From assembly GCA_900753135.1 (NCBI GenBank), contig CAADXZ010000200.1, positions 1 to 54,958 on the forward strand: a stretch of 54,958 nucleotides of DNA, given 5' to 3'. A model generated the notes under the pieces. That model had not been told where the DNA came from. It ran no database searches and worked only from the letters and a program-made list of their open reading frames with translations. Position 1 is the stretch's first letter, and each line of letters opens with the position of its first letter. Position numbers and translations under genes: made by a program. This document shows, piece by piece, positions 1 through 8,614 of the stretch. This DNA is from Clostridia bacterium. Its GTDB lineage: Bacteria; Bacillota; Clostridia; TANB77; UBA1234.

Positions 1-200
1 AATTTGCACAAATTTAAAATATCACTGCACAAATTTGTTCATGGAACACGCTGTGTTCCGCTACAAAATCTTACAAAAAGAAATTAAAAACTAAATTTTA
101 GCTTACACAAATTTAAAATAATACTACTCAAAATTCATTCATGGAACACGCTGTGTTCCGCTAAAAAAGTTACAAAAAGAAATTAGAAACCAAATTTCAA
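1..200. repeat. Two tandem ~100-bp repeat units with palindromic core
   Basis: Positions 1-100 and 101-200 are two diverged copies of one unit. The best-conserved part is the 26-bp stretch at 38-63 and 138-163, exactly 100 bp apart. It contains a perfect inverted repeat, GGAACAC-GCT-GTGTTCC. The flanks (ACAAATTTAAAAT before, TTACAAAAAGAAATTA after) are also shared. An inverted, diverged third copy of the core lies at 316-341. No gene was found in positions 1-398; the region holds only these repeats and a terminator. Confidence 0.8.
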
Positions 201-315
201 TTTGCACGAATTCATATATTATTTAAGAAAGATTAAAAAAATAAATATTTTCAATATAAAAAAGATAGGCAAAATATTAATAATAACTTAACTGTAAATA
301 GTACCGCAAAGGGCG

Positions 316-341
316 TAGCGGAGCACAGTGTGCTCCATGAA
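316..341 (-). repeat. Inverted third copy of the palindromic core
   Basis: Read on the minus strand this is TCATGGAGCACACTGTGCTCCGCTA-like, matching the cores at 38-63 and 138-163 including the flanking TCATG and CGCTA. The arms are GGAGCAC/GTGCTCC instead of GGAACAC/GTGTTCC, a paired change that keeps the stem intact. This suggests the hairpin is what is conserved. Confidence 0.75.
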
Positions 342-343
342 GC

Positions 344-386
344 AAAAAGAGTACAAACTCTCTGTTTTATAAGAAAATTTGTACTC
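344..386 (-). terminator. Rho-independent terminator after prepilin-like gene
   Basis: A 9-bp stem (GAGTACAAA at 349-357 with TTTGTACTC at 378-386) and a roughly 20-nt loop is followed on the minus strand by a run of U (positions 348-344). It sits 13 bp after the stop of the prepilin-like gene at 399. Confidence 0.6.
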
Positions 387-398
387 AATCATTTTTAT

Positions 399-1901
399 TT
401 ATTTTATAATCCAAGGTGTTGTTTCTGTGCCGTTTCCTGTTGTATCTGAAACATCAATTCTTCCAATACTAATAGAAATAACTGGTCTTATTCCCCATTT
501 TGTAGCATATGGAACACCAGTTGAGTAATACAATCTATTTCCATATACTTTATTTTGTTGTAAAGTACGCATTCCAAAACTAGCACATTCTGTAACTGCT
601 CCAATACTTAAATATGCTGAAGCTAACCATGCACGCCCATCTCCAATTATTTGATTTATTATTGGATTATTTGCTCCTGGATCGTAATTATATCCTGTTT
701 TTGTTGTTAACATTGGTGTAGATTTACTTATTTTATCATTATATTTGCTTTCGCTTGTTGCTGTATGTGTTACTCCATTTGTATCATCCCAAGTATAGAA
801 TCGTGGGCTGGTCACTCCCGAACCCAATGTTGCTGAGTGTCTTATTGGAACATACGTTTTTCCACCAGCTGTCACACTTTGCATTTCTGCATCAGTAGTA
901 GTAGCTGGATACCATGCATACCAAATACCTTCTGTTACTGGTGTATATTCTGCGACCTTGTTTATATCTTCTATTGTCATACTTCTTGCTGTTATACTTT
1001 TTGATTTGTTTGAGTATAGTGCTTCGCACAATCTATTTAATTCAGAAACTCCATAGAAATATCCTATCGCTCCATTTAAAGTTACACCATTTACCATTCC
1101 TTGAGTTGCTATTAATACTTTTCCAGTTTTATCATCTATATCTAATACTCTCCATTTTGCAGTTGTGTCAGTTGTTAATGACTCTACTGTATCAAAGCCT
1201 GTTTTACTTGGATCTGTTTCCACAGTAACTGAAGTTAGTTCATATTTTACAAAATCGCCTACATTTATTTTAGATTTTAATTCGTCAAATTCTTTCTTAG
1301 ATAATCCATCTGATAATACTTCACTTGTTTGTATTATACCATCTTCATTAGTTTCTAATTTTAATTCTTTGTTTGCGACAATTATACTAAATTCCCCAGA
1401 ATTACTCGCTAAGTTACCATCCACAGTTTCATCGGCTCTTATATAATACTTTTCCTCACTTGGAAATGGTGGCCAAATAAAAACAATACCTTCCTTTGTT
1501 ATTGCATATCTTACCTTTACCCCTGTTTGAGTTTGAGTATTTACTTTCATCTCTGGTAATTTTATTCCTATATCTGCAGTTTCTTCTATCACAGTATAAT
1601 TAGGTACTTGAGCTTCAACTAGCAAATCATTTTCGTTAGCTCCACCTTTTGCAATGTAATTATACACTTGACCATCTGTTACTTGTGCACCACCAGCGGC
1701 CATCATTCCTTTTACTAAAACAGCCCTTTGATTCATTGCACTTTGTACTTCACTTACATTATTTACAAACTTTGAATAATTTGCTCTTGCAATTGTACTT
1801 GTTGAACTGTTAAATGCTATTGCTGCTAATATTATTACAACTATTATTGTAATAACTAATGCGATTAAAGAAACACCTTTTTCTTCTCTCATCTTTAACA
1901 C
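399..1901 (-). CDS. Prepilin-like surface protein with C-terminal WLAS/GIRPV domain
   Basis: The protein is about 500 residues. It starts with a short basic leader and a type IV prepilin/pseudopilin-type segment: GVSLIALVITIIVV, with Gly before the cleavage point and one long hydrophobic helix. The canonical Glu at mature position 5 is replaced by Ala. The C-terminal third carries WLAS and GIRPVISIS, resembling domains (DUF6273-like) found on surface proteins of gut Firmicutes. It is a full-length paralog of the gene at 53388-54905. The start is uncertain: AAGGG lies 9 nt before a GTG at 1901, while the ATG at 1910 directly abuts the AAGGG. No pilus assembly genes lie nearby. The fold of the family suggests membrane-anchored or piliated display; the function is unknown. 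Confidence 0.8.
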   Translation of the reverse strand: MLKMREEKGVSLIALVITIIVVIILAAIAFNSSTSTIARANYSKFVNNVSEVQSAMNQRAVLVKGMMAAGGAQVTDGQVYNYIAKGGANENDLLVEAQVPNYTVIEETADIGIKLPEMKVNTQTQTGVKVRYAITKEGIVFIWPPFPSEEKYYIRADETVDGNLASNSGEFSIIVANKELKLETNEDGIIQTSEVLSDGLSKKEFDELKSKINVGDFVKYELTSVTVETDPSKTGFDTVESLTTDTTAKWRVLDIDDKTGKVLIATQGMVNGVTLNGAIGYFYGVSELNRLCEALYSNKSKSITARSMTIEDINKVAEYTPVTEGIWYAWYPATTTDAEMQSVTAGGKTYVPIRHSATLGSGVTSPRFYTWDDTNGVTHTATSESKYNDKISKSTPMLTTKTGYNYDPGANNPIINQIIGDGRAWLASAYLSIGAVTECASFGMRTLQQNKVYGNRLYYSTGVPYATKWGIRPVISISIGRIDVSDTTGNGTETTPWIIK

Positions 1902-2109
1902 TATAATCATCCCTTCTTTAATTTTTCTTCAGTAAAAATCATAATTGTATTAGTATTTGCTATAACACTATATAGAAATTTATATTATTTTCTCCTGATA
2001 AAATAATTTTATCATACTAATTTTAATTTACAACAATTTTTCTTCACTTTGCTCAACATTCGAGAAATATGAAAAAAATCTCACACAAGGGAGATGAAAA
2101 TCCATCACA

Positions 2110-2147
2110 TAAAAAAAGCTCTCAAACATATAAAAATGTTTGAGAGC
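2110..2147 (-). terminator. Rho-independent terminator of the 2158-3943 gene group
   Basis: A perfect 12-bp stem, GCTCTCAAACAT with ATGTTTGAGAGC, has a 6-nt loop and is followed on the minus strand by seven T. It lies 10 bp after the stop codon of the small membrane protein at 2158. Confidence 0.85.
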
Positions 2148-2157
2148 ATAGGTCTTA

Positions 2158-2343
2158 TTATCTTTCTACCCACCATGAGATAAACAAAATAATTCTAAAT
2201 AACATGTAGGCAGCAAGTAGTATTGCACCGATATAAAAAATAACTTTTCCGAACACTGCAATAAATTGTAATCTGAAAACCATTAATAATACAAAAACCC
2301 CTACCAAGATGATTGTGTGAATCAGGTCCATGAGCTTTCTCAT
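2158..2343 (-). CDS. Small two-helix membrane protein, unknown function
   Basis: The protein is 61 residues from the ATG at 2343, chosen because GGAGG lies 9 nt upstream; a longer frame to 2382 has no such site. It consists almost entirely of two predicted membrane helices (LIHTIILVGVFVLLMVF and VIFYIGAILLAAYMLFRIILFI) with a basic start and a WWVER end. It follows the 238-codon frame at 2379 by 35 bp and ends just before a strong terminator, so it is the last gene of a small operon. No family was recognised. Confidence 0.6.
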   Translation of the reverse strand: MRKLMDLIHTIILVGVFVLLMVFRLQFIAVFGKVIFYIGAILLAAYMLFRIILFISWWVER

Positions 2344-2378
2344 TTTTAAGCCTCCATTCGTTTTAGTTGTTGGGATTC

Positions 2379-3077
2379 TCACTCTTCAACAATTTTAAAA
2401 CATCTCTCATAAGGTCTACTTACGACATGCTTGGGCTTAGGCTCAAACATGTAGAATGTAGCTTCATCACTGACAAAAAGTCCAATTCCTTTGTTTGGCA
2501 CAAATTGACCTTTTTCACTGGGTGTCTGTACTAGCCACTTACCATTCTTGGTACGCACACTTTTGTACATTGCACCAGCGGTAGGATATACTACCATGCT
2601 ATACACTTGAGATTGTGAATTTTCATGAATATTCAAAAGTACATCTTTGCACAATGTAGGGAAACTATCTTTAAACCGTAACTCTGTATATTCATGCAAT
2701 TCAGAATCAGGCTTTTGCTTTACAGAAACACCAAGACTGTATTTTTTTCTGGAAGCACTGTTCCTATTAGCACCCCAATAAAAAATAAGGTTATCGCAAC
2801 CCAAATCTACCTTTCCAATAAATTTCTTATCATCTGGGCACTTGGAAATTGTAAACACAGTTACACCATCTTCAACATCAAACCATCCAACTACATCTTT
2901 AATCTTTTCTTTATCTTTTTCGGAGAGCTTTATTCTAGTAAGCCGAGAGATATCATAATAGATGTGTTCCATCTCTTCAAGTCGCAAGTATGAATTAAAC
3001 ATAATCTGATTATAAGTGTCATTTTTACGTTCTTCAACAGTTTCAAGGGTGGTAAAATCCGAAAAGAGTTCTGACAT
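2379..3077 (-). CDS. Conserved-looking hypothetical protein, soluble
   Basis: The protein is 232 residues from the ATG at 3077, which has AAAGGAG 7-8 nt upstream; the in-frame ATG at 3095 lies before that site. It has no signal peptide or membrane helix. The sequence alternates charged helices (residues 1-60) with beta-rich stretches such as GVTVFTISKCPDDKKFIGKV and YSMVVYPTAGAMYKSVRT. No known motif or family was recognised. It belongs to a three-gene group with the membrane proteins at 3164 and 2158, whose base composition is visibly richer in G+C than the flanking genes. Confidence 0.65.
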   Translation of the reverse strand: MSELFSDFTTLETVEERKNDTYNQIMFNSYLRLEEMEHIYYDISRLTRIKLSEKDKEKIKDVVGWFDVEDGVTVFTISKCPDDKKFIGKVDLGCDNLIFYWGANRNSASRKKYSLGVSVKQKPDSELHEYTELRFKDSFPTLCKDVLLNIHENSQSQVYSMVVYPTAGAMYKSVRTKNGKWLVQTPSEKGQFVPNKGIGLFVSDEATFYMFEPKPKHVVSRPYERCFKIVEE

Positions 3078-3117
3078 TTTATAATCTCCTTTCATTTGCT
3101 TTCTTAAACTTAAGATG

Positions 3118-3150
3118 TTTGAGGTACCGTATTATAAACGGTACCTCAAA
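3118..3150. other. Strong intergenic hairpin between two cassette genes
   Basis: A perfect 13-bp inverted repeat (TTTGAGGTACCGT and ACGGTACCTCAAA) has a 7-nt loop. There is no T run on either side, so it is not a standard terminator. It lies between the stop of the gene at 3164 and the start at 3077. It could be an attenuator, an RNA-processing site or a protein-binding dyad. Confidence 0.7.
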
Positions 3151-3163
3151 CAACAGCAAGGTA

Positions 3164-3943
3164 TTACAATCCCTTGATGAGTTCCATAGAATTAGGAACC
3201 ATTTCGCCAGCATGTTCTCCCTTTTCAATCAAGATGAATCCATCAGGTACTTCCACTTCGAACTGCCCATTTCCAACGTAGTTCATTTTTCCAGGCAAAG
3301 CCACAAGAGTATCATGCTTAGCATTAATCTTATAACCAATTGGTGCCTTGTACCCGAATTTAACCATCTCATTCAGGGAAATCTTCACAACATTACCATC
3401 ATCAAAGAAGCAGAGCCCATGAGCAAGCTCAACTTTTCCTTGCTTGATAGCGTCAGCCACACCACCAATGTAGTTACCAATGCAACTAGCAGGAACACTT
3501 ACAAACACGTCGCCGATATTGTAGCCATTCCACGCTTTAGCATTGCCTCCTTTCTCCTCATGAGTTTCTTCCACAGACTCTTCACATTCTGCATCTTCAT
3601 CATCAGGTTGCTCAGGTACTTCTTCAACGTATGGTTCTTCATCATCTTCAGTGGAAGAATCAGAATCTTCATCGGTCTTCTGCTGCTTTGTAGCCTCTCT
3701 TTTCTCCTTCTCACGGATTTCCTCCTCCGTTTCAAAGAACATATCCCTGAAATTCCACTTCTTAATGTAAAGGCACACTGCAAGAACAATACAAGCACAT
3801 GCCAGTACAATGGAAAATACAGTTACAAGGACATTAAACTTAGGTGCGACAGTAGATGCAAACATGAGAAAAAGCATGCCAAGCACTACGAAGAAAAGCC
3901 ACGTCTTGGGGTTCTTGTTTTTTACATTCTGGTTGGTAGACAT
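3164..3943 (-). CDS. Membrane protein: two N-terminal helices, acidic linker, C-terminal domain
   Basis: The protein is 259 residues and starts at an ATG with GAGGAGG upstream. Two membrane helices (about 14-32 and 38-58) are followed by a highly acidic, low-complexity linker (about 70-130, rich in E, D and S) and a compact C-terminal domain (about 135-259) with repeated V-x-V and G-Y patterns. The layout suggests a membrane-anchored protein that presents a soluble domain on the cytoplasmic side. It is the first gene of the GC-richer three-gene group. No family was recognised, so function is unknown. Confidence 0.65.
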   Translation of the reverse strand: MSTNQNVKNKNPKTWLFFVVLGMLFLMFASTVAPKFNVLVTVFSIVLACACIVLAVCLYIKKWNFRDMFFETEEEIREKEKREATKQQKTDEDSDSSTEDDEEPYVEEVPEQPDDEDAECEESVEETHEEKGGNAKAWNGYNIGDVFVSVPASCIGNYIGGVADAIKQGKVELAHGLCFFDDGNVVKISLNEMVKFGYKAPIGYKINAKHDTLVALPGKMNYVGNGQFEVEVPDGFILIEKGEHAGEMVPNSMELIKGL

Positions 3944-4066
3944 AGTGATGTCCTCCTCATATTATATTTTGGAACCAGTTATATTATATGTCATATTATG
4001 TAAAATGTCAACCAAATTATGTTACTTTTCTACAGATATTCTTTGCTTAATTTTTAATAACGTTCC

Positions 4067-5383
4067 TTATATTCCTTTTCCATCTATTACAGCTCGTATA
4101 AAACCTTCTCCTAATGATGGTGAAAGCACAACTTTAGTATTGAGTGCCTTTTTGACATCCTCTAATTTTACATCATCCAAAAAAATGTATTCGTCATCTT
4201 TAAGCATCTTTCTGTCAAGTACCAAATAATCGCCTAATTCTTTTCCTTTCAATTCATCTATAAGATCCCCACCTGTAATTAGACCTGTAACAGTTATATT
4301 AGGGCCAAAGAAATTATTTATTATTGGATATACGTTTATTTTTAGACCTTCAAATGTTTTTTCTAAAATATCTGCTTTTTCGCGAATAAATTTATATGCA
4401 CTTGTTCCTGTAGCCAAAGAAACAGTTCTTTCGATTTTGCGTGGTTTAAATCTCATTAAGGACCTATTAAAATTCATTGTAAAGTATGCAAGTAATCCTA
4501 TTCCATCTTCTAGTTGGTCAAAATTTTCATATCTTTCATATTCAGGGATGTCTCGTTCTGCTTTAACATAAAATTCATCTGCAACAAATACTAAGTTTGT
4601 CCCTATTTTCTTTTTAAAATATTTTTGCCATTTTTCAACCTGATCTATGACCACACCCGCAGATTCTTTATTAAATGTTGTAAGGTGGTATAAATTTTCT
4701 CTATATTTAGTCAAACCAACTGGCACTATCGCAATTGATAAAAGATTTGGATAAAACTTTGATAAATCCTCTATTGTTTTGTCTAGCACCTTTCCATCAT
4801 TTATTTCTGGGCACAAAACTATCTGACCATTTACTTGTATCCCTCTATCTGTTAAGTACTTTATATAATCCAATATCTTATCTGCATTTTTATTATTAAG
4901 CATCATCTTTCTTACTTCACCATCTGTTGCATGTACAGAAATGTTAATAGGGCTCAAATGGTATTGAATTATTCTATCTAAATCCCTATATCCAGAATTA
5001 GTTAATGTTACATAGTTTCCAGTCATAAAAGACAACCTAAAATCATCATCTTTAAAAACTAGAGTATCTCTTACTTTTGGTGGTAATTGATCCATAAAGC
5101 AAAATATACATTTATTGGCGCAACTTCTTGGCTTATCTATTAATTGCTCTTCAAAAATAAGTCCTAGGTCCTCATTTTCCTCTTTATCTATCTCCAAGTC
5201 CCATACTTCTCCATTTGCTTTTTCTATAGTAACAACTATGTATTCATCAAATATTTGAAATTTGTAATCTAATATATCTTTTATTTCAACGTCATTTATT
5301 GAAAGCAAGAAATCACCAGCTTCAATTTCCATTTCTTCAGCTATCGAGCCTGGTACAATGCCTTTTATAGGTATTTTTTTCAA
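4067..5383 (-). CDS. DUF512-type radical SAM protein with N-terminal PDZ domain
   Basis: The protein is about 438 residues. An N-terminal PDZ-like segment (VPGSIAEEMEIEAGDFLLSINDVEIKDI) is followed by a radical SAM-type cysteine cluster in CANKCIFCFMDQLPP and a C-terminal region of the DUF512 family (THERE the conserved TGTSAY and LITGGDL segments are visible). The family is widespread in Clostridia and Cyanobacteria, and its reaction is not known to me. The TTG at 5383 is preferred because AAGGGG lies 8 nt upstream; a GTG at 5392 overlaps that site. It is transcribed apart from rpmF, which ends in its own terminator. Neighbours do not suggest a pathway. Confidence 0.9.
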   Translation of the reverse strand: MKKIPIKGIVPGSIAEEMEIEAGDFLLSINDVEIKDILDYKFQIFDEYIVVTIEKANGEVWDLEIDKEENEDLGLIFEEQLIDKPRSCANKCIFCFMDQLPPKVRDTLVFKDDDFRLSFMTGNYVTLTNSGYRDLDRIIQYHLSPINISVHATDGEVRKMMLNNKNADKILDYIKYLTDRGIQVNGQIVLCPEINDGKVLDKTIEDLSKFYPNLLSIAIVPVGLTKYRENLYHLTTFNKESAGVVIDQVEKWQKYFKKKIGTNLVFVADEFYVKAERDIPEYERYENFDQLEDGIGLLAYFTMNFNRSLMRFKPRKIERTVSLATGTSAYKFIREKADILEKTFEGLKINVYPIINNFFGPNITVTGLITGGDLIDELKGKELGDYLVLDRKMLKDDEYIFLDDVKLEDVKKALNTKVVLSPSLGEGFIRAVIDGKGI

Positions 5384-5404
5384 ATATATCACCCCTTAAA
5401 ACAG

Positions 5405-5437
5405 AAAAAAAGCAACTCTTTTATGAAAGGTTGCCTT
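5405..5437 (-). terminator. Rho-independent terminator of rpmF
   Basis: On the minus strand, AGGCAACCTTT and AAGAGTTGCTT pair imperfectly around a short loop, followed by a run of seven T. It lies 11 bp downstream of the rpmF stop codon. Confidence 0.7.
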
Positions 5438-5447
5438 AAATTCATTA

Positions 5448-5639
5448 TTAGTTAGCTTTTTTTTCTTTAACAGCTATCACTTCTTTGCCATCATAGTAGC
5501 CACAGTTTTTGCAAACTCTGTGTGGTTCTACTGGTGCATGACAATGTGAACATTCTGTAAAGCTTGGTTTTTCTAATTTCCAAGTAGATCTTCTTAATCC
5601 AGTTCTAGCTTTAGACCATCTTCTTTTTGGTTGTGCCAT
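5448..5639 (-). CDS. rpmF: 50S ribosomal protein L32
   Basis: The protein is 63 residues, the normal length for L32. It begins with the family signature MAQPKRRWSKARTGLRR and has two zinc-binding pairs, CSHC and CKNC, separated by 12 residues, so it is the zinc-containing (C+) form. It is a component of the large ribosomal subunit. A consensus promoter lies at 5718-5746 and a terminator at 5405-5437, so it forms its own short transcript. The yceD/DUF177 gene that often precedes rpmF is absent; a 73-codon unknown gene is there instead. Confidence 0.97.
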   Translation of the reverse strand: MAQPKRRWSKARTGLRRSTWKLEKPSFTECSHCHAPVEPHRVCKNCGYYDGKEVIAVKEKKAN

Positions 5640-5717
5640 TATATTTCCCTCCTCTAGGTCAATTTTTATTTGATTATATTTAAATAATTAACAGTAATCC
5701 AGTGTCAACTGTCAGAA

Positions 5718-5746
5718 ATTATATACTCTTTTATTCATTTTGTCAA
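5718..5746 (-). promoter_or_regulatory. Sigma-A promoter of rpmF
   Basis: Perfect TTGACA (5746-5741), 17-bp spacer, perfect TATAAT (5723-5718), read on the minus strand. It starts right after the stop of the upstream small gene and drives rpmF about 75 bp downstream. Confidence 0.9.
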
Positions 5747-5749
5747 GCA

Positions 5750-5971
5750 CTAATCTAGAGGATAAAACTTAATTGTAGCATCAGGAATAGCCCCAACATA
5801 CTTAGGTGCCTCAAGATTCAAATCGAATGAAGCTATTGTCTTGTATGGTGTTGCCGAACATTCAGCTATATCTCCTATTATTAAATTAGTACTATTTTTG
5901 TTAGACGGTGCTGGTAAATATTTATTTTTACTTGTTCCAAAGGAAACAAAAAACTTACTAAATATGCCCAT
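5750..5971 (-). CDS. Hypothetical small protein
   Basis: The frame encodes 73 residues with AGGGG about 10 nt before its ATG. The product starts MGIFSKFFVSFGTSKNKY and has a beta-rich C-terminal half (LIIGDIAECSATPYKTIASFDL). It has no membrane helix, cysteine cluster or recognised family. It lies between murD and rpmF on the same strand and has no obvious promoter or partner. Confidence 0.55.
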   Translation of the reverse strand: MGIFSKFFVSFGTSKNKYLPAPSNKNSTNLIIGDIAECSATPYKTIASFDLNLEAPKYVGAIPDATIKFYPLD

Positions 5972-6057
5972 TTGTCATTCCCCTTTTCTTTTGTATCAAT
6001 AGAATAACTATTTTCTGTGTATATTTTATACATTTATTGTAATTATTTCAAGCATTT

Positions 6058-7461
6058 TTATAGATTATTTACTATTTCTTTAAATTTTTTTCCTCTTTCA
6101 ACAAAATTTTTGAACATATCAAAACTTGCACTTGCTGGTGAAAAGAATACTATATCGCCATCTTTTGAATTTTCATATGCAACTTTAACAGCTTCTTCTA
6201 ATGTTGAACATTCAAATATAGGCAAATCAATATCATTGTCTCTTTTTTCTATTTCTTGCAATGTGGCATTTTTTATTTTATCTTTTGTCTGTCCCATAAG
6301 TATTAAAACCCTTACATGATCTAATATATATTTTCCCATGTCTGTGTAATCTAGATGTTTATCATATCCGCCAGCTATTAAGACAACTTTTGTCTTAAAA
6401 CTTGCAAGACCAGCAATAGTTCTAGTTGGACTACTTCCTATTGAGTCGTTGTACCATTTAACTCCATTAAGCTCTCTTACAAATTCTTCTCTGTGTTCAA
6501 CGCCTTTAAAAGTAGTTAACACTTTAACTATTTTTTCTGTACTTACAAGATCCTTGACTGCTGCAATTGCTGTACAAGCATTTTCAACATTATGCATTCC
6601 GAGCAATAAAATATCATCAATATTTATTACATCTTTTTTTCCATTTTCATCTAATATTTTTATACAATTATTCTCTACAAAGACTCCTTTTTCAAGTTCT
6701 TGTTTTCTAGAAAAGAATCTTACTTCTCCTTTTGATTCAAACGCAAAGTCTTTTGTTATGTCATTATCATAATTTAAAACAACAATATCATTTTCATTTT
6801 GAAATCTAAATATGTTCTTTTTAGCCTCTATATATTCTTCATATGACTTATGTATATCTAAATGATTAGGCGAAACATTTGTAACAACTGCTATATTAGG
6901 ACTTTTGGTTAATGTCATAAGTTGAAAGCTGCTAAGTTCAAGAACAATTATGTCTTCTGGAGTCATATCATCAATCTTTGCAAACAAAGGTGTTCCTATA
7001 TTTCCTCCAAGATAACAATTGTATCCTTCTTCTTTCAACATCATATATATCAAAGTTGTTGTAGTAGTTTTTCCATCACTGCCAGTTACTCCAATAACCT
7101 TTGATGGACAAAGCTCAATCAATTTTTCTATTTCAGATGTAAGTATTGCACCTCTTTCAACTTCTTTCTGTATTGGTGGAATATCTGGTCTAATCCCAGG
7201 CGATCTGAAAATCACATCATATCCGTGCAAATTATCCAAATAATTCTCACCTAATGAGAATTGTACACCCTGAAGTACATATTCTTCCATAAGAGATTTT
7301 CCAAGCTCATCTTCTGTCTTTTTATCAAAAACAGTAATATTGGCATCTAAATCCATTAAGTATCTAATTAGAGGGGTGTTACTAACACCCATTCCCATTA
7401 TTGCAACATACTTACCTTTTATATATTCTTTAAACTCTTCTAATTTTTTATTGTAATACAA
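6058..7461 (-). CDS. murD: UDP-N-acetylmuramoyl-L-alanine--D-glutamate ligase
   Basis: MurD adds D-glutamate to UDP-MurNAc-L-Ala in the cytoplasmic phase of peptidoglycan synthesis, using ATP. The protein is 467 residues, typical for the family. It has an N-terminal Rossmann-like UDP-binding domain, the Mur ligase P-loop GVTGSDGKTTTT (about 124-135), the central motif SPNHLDIH with its conserved His, and the C-terminal domain motif YNDSIGSSPTRT. Its TTG start lies 16 bp after the pfkA stop, so the two are probably cotranscribed. Confidence 0.96.
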   Translation of the reverse strand: MYYNKKLEEFKEYIKGKYVAIMGMGVSNTPLIRYLMDLDANITVFDKKTEDELGKSLMEEYVLQGVQFSLGENYLDNLHGYDVIFRSPGIRPDIPPIQKEVERGAILTSEIEKLIELCPSKVIGVTGSDGKTTTTTLIYMMLKEEGYNCYLGGNIGTPLFAKIDDMTPEDIIVLELSSFQLMTLTKSPNIAVVTNVSPNHLDIHKSYEEYIEAKKNIFRFQNENDIVVLNYDNDITKDFAFESKGEVRFFSRKQELEKGVFVENNCIKILDENGKKDVINIDDILLLGMHNVENACTAIAAVKDLVSTEKIVKVLTTFKGVEHREEFVRELNGVKWYNDSIGSSPTRTIAGLASFKTKVVLIAGGYDKHLDYTDMGKYILDHVRVLILMGQTKDKIKNATLQEIEKRDNDIDLPIFECSTLEEAVKVAYENSKDGDIVFFSPASASFDMFKNFVERGKKFKEIVNNL

Positions 7462-7477
7462 TTATACTCACTCTCCA

Positions 7478-8596
7478 TTATTTATCGCCTAAGCATATTC
7501 CAATTCTTCTTGCGGTTTGAACCCAATCACCATCTAAATCAACTCTTTTTATATTAGATGATTGTTCACCAACTTTAGTATCTTTTCCAGCAACTTCATC
7601 TAACGAAACGTGTGTAATTTTGCCGTTTAGTAAAGTTACCATTTCATTAAATTTTTCATCAATTGCAAGTTTCATAGCCATAGAACCATACTCTGTTGAT
7701 AGTATTCTGTCATATGTTCCTGTATCTCCACCTCTTTGCAAATAGCCAAGTGTTGTGCATCTTGCTTCGATACCTGTTAATTTTTCTATTTCTCTAGCAA
7801 CATAGTCTCCAGCGCCACCTAGTCTTAAACTATCTGGGCTGTCACCAACTGTAGCTCTAATACTCATTCCACCACCTATTGGTTTAGCACCTTCCGCAAC
7901 AACTATTATGCTATATCTCTTTCCCTTTTCTCTTCTTTGTTTAATTTTATTAACCACAGCATTCAAATCATATGGTATTTCTGGTATTAATACTGTATCA
8001 GCTCCGCCAGCAATTCCTGCTGCCAAAGCAATCCAACCTGCATACCTTCCCATAACTTCTAGCACAACTATTCTTCCATGTGATTCTGCCGTTGTTTTAA
8101 TCCTGTCAACAGCCTCAGTTGCAACTTCTGCTGCTGTATAAAATCCGAAAGTAGTGTCTGTATATGGTACATCATTGTCAATTGTTTTAGGAACTCCTAT
8201 AACATTTAATCCAATTCTTGTGAAGTCTCTAGCAGATTTTAATGAACCATCCCCGCCTATTATAATCATGCAGTCATAGTTTTCTTTTTTTAGTCTATCT
8301 ACAACTTCTACAGATCTATCAACATATATTGTTTCGCCAAGATCATTTTTTTCTGGAATTGCAAATATATTTGTTTTATTATTAGAGCCAAGAATTGTTC
8401 CGCCCTTTGAAATTATTCCGCTTGTTATTTTTGAATCTAATTTAATATATCTGTTTTCAAGCAATCCTTTGTAACCTTCTAAAAAGCCATATGTTTCAAC
8501 TCCAGCATATTCTGCTGTTTTTACAATTCCTCTTATAACTGCATTAAGACCTGGGCAATCACCGCCAGCTGTTAATATTCCTACTTTCTTTACCAT
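7478..8596 (-). CDS. pfkA: 6-phosphofructokinase
   Basis: This enzyme phosphorylates fructose 6-phosphate in glycolysis. The protein is 372 residues, longer than the 320 of E. coli PfkA and typical of the group that mixes ATP and PPi users. The N-terminal GILTAGGDCPGLNAVIRG, the nucleotide loop GGDGS and the catalytic PKTIDND motif are all present. GGDGS (Gly at the position equivalent to 104) favours ATP, whereas the Lys in PKTIDND is common in PPi-dependent enzymes, so donor specificity is not settled by sequence. AGGAGG precedes the ATG. It lies between the class A PBP and murD genes. Confidence 0.93.
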   Translation of the reverse strand: MVKKVGILTAGGDCPGLNAVIRGIVKTAEYAGVETYGFLEGYKGLLENRYIKLDSKITSGIISKGGTILGSNNKTNIFAIPEKNDLGETIYVDRSVEVVDRLKKENYDCMIIIGGDGSLKSARDFTRIGLNVIGVPKTIDNDVPYTDTTFGFYTAAEVATEAVDRIKTTAESHGRIVVLEVMGRYAGWIALAAGIAGGADTVLIPEIPYDLNAVVNKIKQRREKGKRYSIIVVAEGAKPIGGGMSIRATVGDSPDSLRLGGAGDYVAREIEKLTGIEARCTTLGYLQRGGDTGTYDRILSTEYGSMAMKLAIDEKFNEMVTLLNGKITHVSLDEVAGKDTKVGEQSSNIKRVDLDGDWVQTARRIGICLGDK

Positions 8597-8614
8597 ATTA
8601 ATTCCTCCTAATCT

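Noticed and set aside
3119..4003. 294-codon plus-strand frame
   Set aside because: It is antisense to the membrane protein at 3164, which has a strong ribosome site and sensible domain layout; the plus frame lacks both.
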